Of a DNA stretch of 64,000 nucleotides, positions 43,573-51,173 are shown in pieces. Source of the DNA: Pseudarthrobacter sp. IC2-21 (GTDB taxonomy: Bacteria > Actinomycetota > Actinomycetes > Actinomycetales > Micrococcaceae). Within the stretch, counting starts at the first letter, position 1. Each line of letters starts with the position of its first letter. Position numbers and translations under genes: made by a program. The notes under the pieces were generated by a model. The model was not told the origin of the DNA. It ran no database searches and worked only from the letters and a program-made list of their open reading frames with translations. The stretch is from NCBI RefSeq assembly GCF_034048115.1, contig NZ_CP139145.1, positions 1,860,001-1,924,000 on the forward strand, given 5' to 3'.

Positions 43573-44340
43573 GTGCCGGGCAGGGCCGGCCTTTCAGTCA
43601 GCCACCATGCAGCCGAGGTGGCGCTGATCGGTTGCGCCGCCCTGGCGTGGTATCTCACGGTCTCGGGTTTGGCGGACATGTCCGCGGGCCCGGGGACCAT
43701 GGGGCTGGAGCTTTGGGGATTCCTCGGGGTTTGGACACTGATGATGGCAGCCATGATGTTGCCATCGCTGGCGCCTCTCACATCCACCTACCTGAGGACC
43801 ATCCGTGCCGTCCGCAGCCCTCGGACCCGGGGCATCCGGACCACGGGCCTGGTCCTTGGTTACCTTCTGACGTGGATCGGATTCGGCGTGATCGCCTACG
43901 CGGCCGCAGCGCTGGCTGCCCTGTTGGCTCAGGATGCGCCGGACGCCGCCCCGTGGGTGGGGGCCGGGGTCCTCGCGGTGGCCGGCGCCTACCAGTTGAC
44001 CCCGCTGAAGGATTTCTGTCTGAGGCACTGCCGGTCGCCCGTTGCATTCCTGTTGCACGCGTCAGGGTACAAGGGCCGCCTGCGGGATGTCCGCGTTGGT
44101 CTTTACCACGGCGTGTATTGCGTGGGCTGCTGTTGGGGCCTCATGGTGGTGCTGGTTGCGGTCGGCGTGATGAACCTGGCATGGATGGCGGTGCTCACGG
44201 GAGTGATTTTCCTGGAGAAGACATGGAAATATGGTCCTTTCCTCAGCCGCGTCACTGGCGTTGCACTGATCGTTTTCGCGCTCTTCGTTCCGGCGCACCC
44301 GGAGCTCCTCCCCGGGCTCGTCATGTCCGCGCCCATGTGA
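43573..44340 (+). CDS. DUF2182 domain membrane protein
   Basis: A 255-aa predicted metal-binding integral membrane protein with about seven helices. Landmarks: WTLMMAAMMLPSLAPL, LKDFCLRHCRSP and GVYCVGCCWGLMVVL (Cys pairs in or near helices), LEKTWKYG. The GTG start follows the DUF1326 stop directly (TAAGTG), so expression is coupled. Function unknown. Confidence 0.88.
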   Translation: MPGRAGLSVSHHAAEVALIGCAALAWYLTVSGLADMSAGPGTMGLELWGFLGVWTLMMAAMMLPSLAPLTSTYLRTIRAVRSPRTRGIRTTGLVLGYLLTWIGFGVIAYAAAALAALLAQDAPDAAPWVGAGVLAVAGAYQLTPLKDFCLRHCRSPVAFLLHASGYKGRLRDVRVGLYHGVYCVGCCWGLMVVLVAVGVMNLAWMAVLTGVIFLEKTWKYGPFLSRVTGVALIVFALFVPAHPELLPGLVMSAPM

Positions 44341-44397
44341 ACGAGGCACTATGAGGTAGGCGCACAGCGCTTTGTGACGACGACGGGATGAGAATAC

Positions 44398-45864
44398 GTG
44401 ACGACAATGCCTGCAGAGGGGGTCGGCTTCCGCTCGAAGCGCGGTCCCGTACTGATTTCCCTGATGCTCTCTACGGGCCTGGTGGCGATAGATGCGACGA
44501 TCGTCGCGACGGCGGTGCCGTCGATCGTGCACGACGTTGGCGGGTTCACGTCTTTTCCGTGGCTCTTTTCTGCTTATCTCCTGGCCCAGGCGGTGTCGGT
44601 GCCCGTCTACGCCAAGCTCTCCGACGTCGTCGGCCGTAAACCCATCATCCTGATCGGGATCGGGCTCTTCCTGCTCGGTTCGGTCCTCTGCGGCTTGGCG
44701 TGGAGCATGCCGGCCCTGATCGCATTCCGGGTCCTGCAGGGCCTGGGGGCGGGAGCAGTCCAGCCGATGGCGATCACCATCGCCGGCGACATCTACACGT
44801 TGACCGAGCGGGCGAAGGTGCAAGGCTACCTTGCGAGCGTCTGGGCGGTGTCCTCCGTGGTGGGCCCGACGCTCGGCGGCGTGTTTTCCGCGCTGGGCAT
44901 GTGGCGCGGGATCTTCCTCGTGAACATCCCGCTGTGCCTCCTGGCGGGGTGGATGCTGATCCGAACCTTCCACGAGAACGTTCAGCGCACCAGTCACCGG
45001 ATTGACTATCCGGGAGCAGGCCTGCTCACCGCCTCCCTGACACTGATCATTCTTGGGGCGCTCGAAGGCGGACAGGCGTGGGGCTGGACCTCCGCCATCA
45101 GCGTTGCGGTGTTCACCGGCGGCGCACTCCTTTTCGCCGTCTTCATCCTCGTCGAACGGAAGGCCGCGGAACCGGTCCTCCCCGCGTGGGTCATCTCCCG
45201 GCGACTGCTGGCGACGACGGCATTGATCTCTTTCGGCGTTGGAGCGGTCATGCTTGGCCTCACCTCGTACGTTCCCACGTTCCTCGAAGGTGCCCTCTCC
45301 ACCTCCCCGGTCCTCGCCGGGCTCGCGCTGGCAGCCTTGACGATCGGCTGGCCAATCAGCGCGTCCCAATCGGGCCGGTTTTACCTTCGGCTGGGGTTCC
45401 GCAAGACCGCGATGATCGGCATTGCCATCACGGTCATCGGTACGGCGGTCCTTGCCCTCACCGCCTCCGCACCCAGTGTTCTCCTGGTGGCTGCGAGTTG
45501 CTTCATCGTCGGGCTGGGACTGGGGCTCGTTGCCACCCCAAGCCTCATCGCCGCCCAGTCCAGCGTCGACTGGAATGAGCGTGGAGTCGTAACCGGGACG
45601 AATCTCTTCGCCAGGTCGATCGGCAGTTCCATCGGCGTCGCAGTTTTCGGGGCGGTCGCCAATGCGATCTTCGCGGGCACTCCCGGCGGCCACACGGACC
45701 CGCACACGGTCGTCGCTGCCTCCGGGGCTGTCTTCCTGGCCGTCCTCGCGGCCGCCGTTCTGACGGTGGTGGCCGTTATCGCGATGCCCGGCTCGGGCAA
45801 AAACCGCTCCAGCACCGACGCTCCGAGGGCCTCCGAGCACAGCCCGGCATCCTCCCCGGATTAG
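44398..45864 (+). CDS. MFS drug exporter, DHA2/EmrB-QacA family
   Basis: A 488-aa transporter of about 14 helices. LSTGLVAIDATIVATAVPSI (motif D1), AKLSDVVGRKPII (motif A), FRVLQGLGAGAVQPM (motif B) and SVVGPTLGGVFSALGMWRGIFLVNIP (motif C region) are all present. It exports hydrophobic drugs or metabolites by proton antiport. GTG at 44398 or ATG at 44407. Monocistronic; no regulator adjacent. Confidence 0.9.
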   Translation: MTTMPAEGVGFRSKRGPVLISLMLSTGLVAIDATIVATAVPSIVHDVGGFTSFPWLFSAYLLAQAVSVPVYAKLSDVVGRKPIILIGIGLFLLGSVLCGLAWSMPALIAFRVLQGLGAGAVQPMAITIAGDIYTLTERAKVQGYLASVWAVSSVVGPTLGGVFSALGMWRGIFLVNIPLCLLAGWMLIRTFHENVQRTSHRIDYPGAGLLTASLTLIILGALEGGQAWGWTSAISVAVFTGGALLFAVFILVERKAAEPVLPAWVISRRLLATTALISFGVGAVMLGLTSYVPTFLEGALSTSPVLAGLALAALTIGWPISASQSGRFYLRLGFRKTAMIGIAITVIGTAVLALTASAPSVLLVAASCFIVGLGLGLVATPSLIAAQSSVDWNERGVVTGTNLFARSIGSSIGVAVFGAVANAIFAGTPGGHTDPHTVVAASGAVFLAVLAAAVLTVVAVIAMPGSGKNRSSTDAPRASEHSPASSPD

Positions 45865-45916
45865 GACAGGACCATACCGGGGGAATTTTCGGTCCGCGCC
45901 TGCGTTGGGTCTGGGT

Positions 45917-46948
45917 ATGAAAGCTATCGTTTACCGGACCACCGGCGATCCGTCTGTCCTTGAGCTCGTTGACCGCGGGATCCGGGATCCGGAGCACGGG
46001 GAGGTGCGGGTGCGGATCATGGTCTCCGGGGTGAACCCCACCGACTGGAAGTCACGCCGCGGCGCCAAGGCCGGCGAGCCTCTGCCCTTCGCGGACATTG
46101 TGCCCAATCAGGACGGCGCCGGCGTTGTGGATGCCGTCGGACCCGGCGTCGGGCACCTCCACCCCGGCGACAGGGTATGGCTGGCCCTCGCTGCCTACCA
46201 GCGCGCCGACGGCGGGACAGCGCAGGAGTTTGCCGTGTTGCCGGCCGAGCGGGTCTTTCCGTTGCCGGAGCATGCCGGGTTCGACGTCGGCGCAAGCCTG
46301 GGCGTTCCGGCGATCACCGCGCACCGGGCCCTGACCGTCGCCGAGGACGGCCCGCGCCGGCTGCACCCGGGAGCATTGGACGGCAAGATCATTCTTGTCG
46401 CCGGAGGGGCCGGTGCCGTGGGCCATGCGGCCATCCAACTCGCCAAGTGGGCCGGCGCCGTTGTGGTCACGACCGTCAGCGGTCCGGCGAAGGCTGCGCT
46501 GGTCACGGCTGCCGGTGCCGATCACGTCATCAACTACCGGGAGACCGACGCGGCCGCGGAAATCCGCCGGATCGCTCCCGACGGTGTGGACCAGATCGTG
46601 GAGGTGGCACCCGTGCAGAATGCCGACCTCGACCTGGCCGTAATCCGGAACCGCGGCTCTGTCGCTGTCTACGCCAACAACGGGGGCGACCAGCTGACCC
46701 TGGACATCCGCAGGCACTTCAGCCTCAACATCCGCTACCAATTCGTGCTGCTCTACACGGTTGGCATGGCGGCGGTGCACGCCGCCGCCGAGGACATCAA
46801 TGCGGCCATCACCGACGGCGCCCTTCCGGTAGGGGAGGCCGCAGGCCTGCCGCTGCACCGCTATAGCCTGGCCGATACGGCTGCGGCTCACGCGGCGGTG
46901 GAGGACAGCATTGTCGGCAAGGTGCTGATCGATGTGGCAGCGGGCTAG
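45917..46948 (+). CDS. NADPH:quinone reductase-like zeta-crystallin family enzyme
   Basis: A 343-aa medium-chain reductase lacking zinc ligands. MKAIVYRTTGDPSVLEL start, GVNPTDWKSRRG, the NADPH motif VAGGAGAVGHAAIQLAKWAGA and YRETDAAAEI region fit quinone oxidoreductases. It reduces quinones or enones with NADPH. Start chosen at 45917 because the family begins MKAIVY; the upstream signal is weak. Confidence 0.88.
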   Translation: MKAIVYRTTGDPSVLELVDRGIRDPEHGEVRVRIMVSGVNPTDWKSRRGAKAGEPLPFADIVPNQDGAGVVDAVGPGVGHLHPGDRVWLALAAYQRADGGTAQEFAVLPAERVFPLPEHAGFDVGASLGVPAITAHRALTVAEDGPRRLHPGALDGKIILVAGGAGAVGHAAIQLAKWAGAVVVTTVSGPAKAALVTAAGADHVINYRETDAAAEIRRIAPDGVDQIVEVAPVQNADLDLAVIRNRGSVAVYANNGGDQLTLDIRRHFSLNIRYQFVLLYTVGMAAVHAAAEDINAAITDGALPVGEAAGLPLHRYSLADTAAAHAAVEDSIVGKVLIDVAAG

Positions 46949-46985
46949 CCGGTAACACTTCGCGGCCCGGGCGGGCGGAAGCGCG

Positions 46986-47231
46986 CTACCCGCCTGCCTG
47001 GCCGTTCAGGGGCCCGGCCAGCAGGGATTCGATATCCCGGGCTGTGGCGTCAAGCCTGGCGATGGTGTCGCGCTGGATGGCCTGGAAGTATTCGGCATCG
47101 GACTCGCCGTCCTCCACCCAGTTCTCGTCGCCCAGCGACTCCATCGCTCGGCGGGTGTTGGCGGTCGCCGTCCTGATGTTCTCCAGCATCGTCTGCAACC
47201 TGGTCACGGTGGCGGGGTTCTCGTCATTCAT
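46986..47231 (-). CDS. small acidic helical protein, unknown
   Basis: An 81-aa acidic protein (NIRTATANTRRAMESLGDENW, then AQRDTIARLD-type helices). It has an excellent ribosome site, AAGGAGGA 6 bases before the ATG at 47231. I recognise no family. It is probably expressed alone. Confidence 0.65.
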   Translation of the reverse strand: MNDENPATVTRLQTMLENIRTATANTRRAMESLGDENWVEDGESDAEYFQAIQRDTIARLDATARDIESLLAGPLNGQAGG

Positions 47232-47292
47232 GGTGTCCTCCTTGATGGGGCGGGTCCTGGGCAGGACGCAGGCGGGTTCGAGCTGACGATCG

Positions 47293-48078
47293 CTAGCCCG
47301 TGTTGTGTTGGCTGAAAGAGGCCAGCCGCGACTGCATCTCCCAGTACGGTGTGGCGGCCGGCGCCGGCTTGCCCTCGCGCAGGGCATTGACCGCGTTCAC
47401 CGCAGCATCAACGGCCGCCCGGTAGGGAAGGGAGCCGGAACTGACGCGCCGAACTCCCAGCTCGCCGAGCTCAGGAACAGTCAGCGAAGGATGTGCCAGC
47501 ACATTGACGGGCAAGCCAATACCTGCGGTGATGGCTCTGATGTCCTCCGGAACCACAAGTCCCGGGACAAAGATCCCGTCCGCCCCGGCGTCGGCATAAG
47601 CACCTGCCCGCAGCAGGACGGCCTCCACGGTGGCCTGCTCGCCGAACCATATGTTGTCCACTCGGGCATTGATGAACACAGCCGGGCTGCGCCGCCTGAC
47701 AGCGGCAATCTTGCGGGCGAAGGCTGCCGGATCGACCAGGTGCCCGGCGGTGCTGTCCTCGAGGTTGATCCCGGCCACGCCCAGGTTGGCCAGGTGGGCC
47801 ACAAACTCCGCAACCTCAGCCGGGTCATCGGAATATCCGTCCTCAACGTCTGCGGTGATGTGGACAGGCAGTCGGCACAGCTGTGCCGCGAGCGCTGCGG
47901 TCGCCGCCTTGCTGGACCGGCCCCCGTCGGGCAGACCGGCACTTGCAGCAATGCCAAAGCTGGTGGTGCCGACGGCCGGGAAGCCCGCGGCAGCGAAGGC
48001 CAGGGCGGATCCCAGGTCCCACGCGTTGGGCAGCAGCAGCGGCACCGCAGCGGTGTGGAGATCCCGAAACGTCGACAT
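47293..48078 (-). CDS. isocitrate lyase/PEP mutase superfamily protein
   Basis: A 261-aa TIM-barrel protein: LLLPNAWDLGSALAFAAAGFPAVGTTSFG, LPVHITADVEDGYSDDP (metal Asp pair), VAGINLEDSTAGHL, INARVDNIW and GIFVPGLV are the family landmarks. The KKCGH active-site motif of true isocitrate or methylisocitrate lyases is not seen, so it is more likely an oxaloacetate/PEP-mutase-like or carboxyphosphonoenol-type lyase. Divergent from the DUF3311-mctP operon. Confidence 0.85.
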   Translation of the reverse strand: MSTFRDLHTAAVPLLLPNAWDLGSALAFAAAGFPAVGTTSFGIAASAGLPDGGRSSKAATAALAAQLCRLPVHITADVEDGYSDDPAEVAEFVAHLANLGVAGINLEDSTAGHLVDPAAFARKIAAVRRRSPAVFINARVDNIWFGEQATVEAVLLRAGAYADAGADGIFVPGLVVPEDIRAITAGIGLPVNVLAHPSLTVPELGELGVRRVSSGSLPYRAAVDAAVNAVNALREGKPAPAATPYWEMQSRLASFSQHNTG

Positions 48079-48216
48079 TTTCGTTCCCGTCCCTAGCCAT
48101 CCAAAGAGGGGTGAATACCGATTCAGTCTACAAACGTGGCAGACCGGCGCAAGGGACCGGCGGTCGCCCGAGGCTGGAACCGGGTTGGGCCCATGCGCCC
48201 GGCGGAACCACAACAA

Positions 48217-48237
48217 AACAGGGCGAATTACCCTGTT
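48217..48237. promoter_or_regulatory. palindromic element upstream of the DUF3311-mctP operon
   Basis: AACAGGG-cgaatta-CCCTGTT, 7-bp arms with 7-base centre, in the 280-base region between the divergent lyase and DUF3311 genes. A repressor or activator site is likely. Confidence 0.45.
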
Positions 48238-48270
48238 GGATGGCAGGCCGGGTGCTTATCCTGTCAGGTA

Positions 48271-48294
48271 AGGACCGCCGCGACACGCGGTCCT
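48271..48294 (+). promoter_or_regulatory. hairpin in the leader of the DUF3311-mctP operon
   Basis: AGGACCGC/GCGGTCCT stem of 8 bp with an 8-base loop, about 65 bases before the DUF3311 start. It could be an attenuator-like structure or mRNA-stabilising stem. No T-run follows. Confidence 0.35.
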
Positions 48295-48359
48295 GAGGCC
48301 GCCGGCACGTCCCGGGAAGCCTTCCCGCTCCGGTGGCCCGTCTCGATGAGGAGGCGTCG

Positions 48360-48641
48360 ATGTCCACTCCTGATGTGCCGACACGCGGGCCGGCCAGACC
48401 CGGTCCCTATGTCATCGCGGGGATCCTGCTGATTATCGCCATCGCGGTGCCCCTGTTCGTACCTGCATATGCCCTCGATGAGCCGCGTTTGGCAGGCATG
48501 CCGTTCTTCTACTGGTACCAGATGATGTGGATTCCGGTCACTGCGGCCCTGGTGGGAGCATCGTACTGGCTGGTTACCAAGGAAGACCGCCGTCGCCGTG
48601 AAGCGGTGCGCACCGCGACGGGTGCCGGGGAGAAGCCATGA
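48360..48641 (+). CDS. DUF3311 domain-containing membrane protein
   Basis: A 93-aa protein with two transmembrane helices (residues about 19-37 and 50-68) and a basic tail. MPFFYWYQMMWIP is the family motif. It is regularly encoded just ahead of SSS-family symporters. ATG with GAGGAGG upstream; stop overlaps the mctP ATG (ATGA). Probably an accessory subunit or stabiliser of the symporter. Confidence 0.88.
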   Translation: MSTPDVPTRGPARPGPYVIAGILLIIAIAVPLFVPAYALDEPRLAGMPFFYWYQMMWIPVTAALVGASYWLVTKEDRRRREAVRTATGAGEKP

Positions 48642-50332
48642 GCACCGTCACTGTGCCGTTCGCCGTTCCTGACCGTCCCGTGAGCGGCGTTGCCCTCACC
48701 ATTGTGATCATCCTCTTCGTTCTTGTGGCTGCGTTGGGGTTCGTTGCGGCGCGCTGGCGCCGTGAAGAGGCCACCGGGCTGCACAGCCTGGACGAGTGGG
48801 GCCTTGGCGGCCGTGGTTTCGGTACCTGGGTGACCTGGTTCCTGCTCGGCGGCGATCTCTACACGGCCTACACCTTCGTGGCAGTACCGGCTGCCATGTG
48901 GGCCACCGGAGCCGTGAGTGGCTTCTTCGCGGTTCCGTACACGATCGTGCTGTATCCGATCGTGTTCCTCCTGATGAGCCGCTTGTGGTCCGTCTCGCAC
49001 CGGCATGGCTTCGTCACACCGGCCGACTTCGTGGGCGGCCGCTACGGCAGCAAGGCTCTCTCCCTGGCCGTCGCCGTCACCGGCATTGTCGCCACCATGC
49101 CCTACATCGCATTGCAGCTGGTCGGCATCAAGGCAGTCCTGACGGTCCTTGGCCTGGGCAGTGCGGAGAACCCCCTGCTGACGGACATGCCGCTGATCAT
49201 CGCCTTCGTGGTGCTGGCCGCCTACACCTACACGTCAGGCCTTCGTGCCCCTGCCCTGATCGCTGTGGTGAAAGATCTGCTGATCTACCTGGCAGTGATC
49301 GTTGCGGTCATTTACCTGCCCATCAAGTTCGGCGGCTGGGGAACAATTTTCGACGCCGCCCAGGCCAAGTTGGGTGCCGTCAACCCGGCCACCGGCAAAC
49401 CCGCCGGTGTCTTCATCCCCGGGGCCGGAAGTTACTCTGCCTACTGGACGCTGGCCTTGGGCTCGGCCCTGGCGCTGTTTATGTACCCGCATTCCATCAC
49501 CGGCGTGCTGGCGACCAAGAGCAGGAACACCATCCGCAAGAACGCCGCGGTGCTGCCGTTGTACTCGCTCATGCTGGGATTCCTGGCGCTGCTGGGCTAT
49601 GCCGCGATTTACGCCGGCACCAAACCCATTGACCTGAACGGCGCCGTTAACCCGCAGCTGGTGGTTCCGCAACTGTTCCTGGACCACTTCCCGAGCTGGT
49701 TTGCCGGCATAGCCCTTGCCGCCATCGCCATCGGCGCCCTGGTCCCTGCCGCCATCATGTCAATCGCCGCGGCCAACCTGTTTACCCGCAACATTTACCG
49801 GGATCTGATCAGGCCCGACGCCGAACCCCGGCAGGAAGCCAAAGTCTCCAAAATCGCTTCCCTGGTTGTGAAGTTCGGGGCATTGATCTTTGTCATCGCC
49901 ATGGACCAGTCCGCCGCCATCAACATGCAGCTCCTTGGCGGCATCTGGATCCTGCAGACCTTCCCGGCAATCGTGGCGGGGCTGTATACGCGCTGGTTCC
50001 ACCGGTGGGCGCTGTTCCTCGGCTGGGCGGCCGGAATCATTTACGGCACCATTGCGGCTTACAACGTGGTCAACCCGGTCACAAAAGCCCACTTCGGCGG
50101 CTCCATCGCAGCGATCCCCGGCACCGACGTCCAGGTCTACATTGCCGTGGTGGCCTTCGGGATAAACCTGATTGTTGCCGCCGTCCTGTCCGTGGTCTTC
50201 CGTGCCATCAAGGTCCCGGCCGGTGTCGACATCACCCGCAGTTCGGACTACGGTGCCGACGAAAACGATCCGAAGGTCGCTGAGATCCAGCGCGACTACC
50301 CCCTCGGCGAACCCGGTGCCCCGACCTTCTGA
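48638..50332 (+). CDS. mctP: sodium:solute symporter, monocarboxylate permease MctP-like
   Basis: A 564-aa SSS-family transporter of about 13 helices: DEWGLGGRGFGTWVTWFLLGGDLYTAYTFVAVPA near the start, GRYGSKALSLAVAVTG, and the AAIMSIAAANLFTRNIYRDLI block near helix 8. MctP proteins import lactate, pyruvate, acetate, propionate and similar acids. The downstream SatP transporter and acyl-CoA synthetase support such a role. Confidence 0.88.
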   Translation: MSTVTVPFAVPDRPVSGVALTIVIILFVLVAALGFVAARWRREEATGLHSLDEWGLGGRGFGTWVTWFLLGGDLYTAYTFVAVPAAMWATGAVSGFFAVPYTIVLYPIVFLLMSRLWSVSHRHGFVTPADFVGGRYGSKALSLAVAVTGIVATMPYIALQLVGIKAVLTVLGLGSAENPLLTDMPLIIAFVVLAAYTYTSGLRAPALIAVVKDLLIYLAVIVAVIYLPIKFGGWGTIFDAAQAKLGAVNPATGKPAGVFIPGAGSYSAYWTLALGSALALFMYPHSITGVLATKSRNTIRKNAAVLPLYSLMLGFLALLGYAAIYAGTKPIDLNGAVNPQLVVPQLFLDHFPSWFAGIALAAIAIGALVPAAIMSIAAANLFTRNIYRDLIRPDAEPRQEAKVSKIASLVVKFGALIFVIAMDQSAAINMQLLGGIWILQTFPAIVAGLYTRWFHRWALFLGWAAGIIYGTIAAYNVVNPVTKAHFGGSIAAIPGTDVQVYIAVVAFGINLIVAAVLSVVFRAIKVPAGVDITRSSDYGADENDPKVAEIQRDYPLGEPGAPTF

Positions 50333-50366
50333 CGGGATTGAGCCGGCTACCGGCAACGACGAGGTA

Positions 50367-50382
50367 TGTGAGCTACATCACA
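50367..50382. promoter_or_regulatory. CRP/GlxR-type operator, perfect
   Basis: TGTGA-GCTACA-TCACA matches the CRP-family consensus TGTGA-N6-TCACA at every conserved position. It lies 111 bases upstream of the satP-like start and 35 bases after mctP. Confidence 0.7.
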
Positions 50383-50388
50383 GAAGGG

Positions 50389-50404
50389 TGCGATCCAAAT
50401 CACA
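50389..50404. promoter_or_regulatory. CRP/GlxR-type operator, second copy
   Basis: TGCGA-TCCAAA-TCACA, one mismatch from consensus. Its centre is 22 bp (two helical turns) from the first site, on the same DNA face. Confidence 0.55.
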
Positions 50405-50453
50405 AACATTGCCGGGTAAGGCCTTGTGCGCTCAGGAGTAATCTGGTAGGCAT

Positions 50454-50473
50454 CACCAGCAATGGGGCTGGTG
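50454..50473 (+). promoter_or_regulatory. leader hairpin before the satP-like gene
   Basis: CACCAGC/GCTGGTG, 7-bp stem and 6-base loop, ending 7 bases before the AAGGAG ribosome site. It may modulate translation. Confidence 0.35.
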
Positions 50474-50492
50474 CTGACCAAGGAGTCGTGTC

Positions 50493-51167
50493 ATGAGTGT
50501 CGAATCAAGCTCCACGGCGGGGATCGTGCCGGCGGCCACCGGTCGCAGGGCCGAAAATCCCGTAGCAGCCCAGGATATGGGTGTTTCGCCACAGGCTAGC
50601 GTCAGTCCACCCTTTGCCGATCCGGCAGCGTTGGGCCTGGGCGCGTTCGCGATGACGACGTTTGTCCTCAGTGTCATCAACGCCGGGCTGATTCCCAAAG
50701 ACGTCGAACCGGTGGTCCTGGGACTGGCACTTTTTTACGGCGGCCTGGCGCAGTTCGCCGCCGGAATCTGGGAATTCGCAAACCGAAACGTTTTCGGCGC
50801 GACAGCCTTCTGCTCATATGGAGCGTTCTGGCTCTCCTTCTGGTTCTTGAGCCAGTTCAGCGCTGCCGGCCTTCCGGCCGCGGACGCCGGCAAAGCGGTG
50901 GGCCTCTACCTCCTGGCCTGGGCGATCTTTACGGCTTACATGACCGTTTCGGCATGGCGGGTCAGCACAGGCGTTTTTGCCGTCTTCGTCTTCCTGACCC
51001 TCACCTTCATAGCCCTGTTTCTTGGTGCCTTCGCCGGAGCAACGGGTATGACGGTGCTGGGCGGCTGGCTCGGAATCGTGACCGCGCTGATTGCCTGGTA
51101 CTGCTCCCTTGCGGTGGTGGCTAACGCCACCTACAAGCGCACTGTCCTTCCCGTGGGACGACGGTGA
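50493..51167 (+). CDS. acetate/succinate uptake transporter, GPR1/FUN34/YaaH family
   Basis: A 224-aa protein with six helices after a polar N-terminal tail of about 40 residues. The family motif appears as FADPAALGLGAFAMTTFVL (NPxPLGL-like) and the AGIWEFANRNVFGATAFCSYGAFW block follows. It imports acetate (SatP-type). AAGGAG lies upstream. The acyl-CoA synthetase gene follows after 6 bases, so uptake and activation are co-expressed. Confidence 0.9.
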   Translation: MSVESSSTAGIVPAATGRRAENPVAAQDMGVSPQASVSPPFADPAALGLGAFAMTTFVLSVINAGLIPKDVEPVVLGLALFYGGLAQFAAGIWEFANRNVFGATAFCSYGAFWLSFWFLSQFSAAGLPAADAGKAVGLYLLAWAIFTAYMTVSAWRVSTGVFAVFVFLTLTFIALFLGAFAGATGMTVLGGWLGIVTALIAWYCSLAVVANATYKRTVLPVGRR

Positions 51168-51173
51168 CAGGCC

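Noticed and set aside
44062..45840. Minus-strand open frame of 592 codons
   Set aside because: Antisense to the DUF2182 and MFS genes; rich in Arg, Gly and Asp with no domain.
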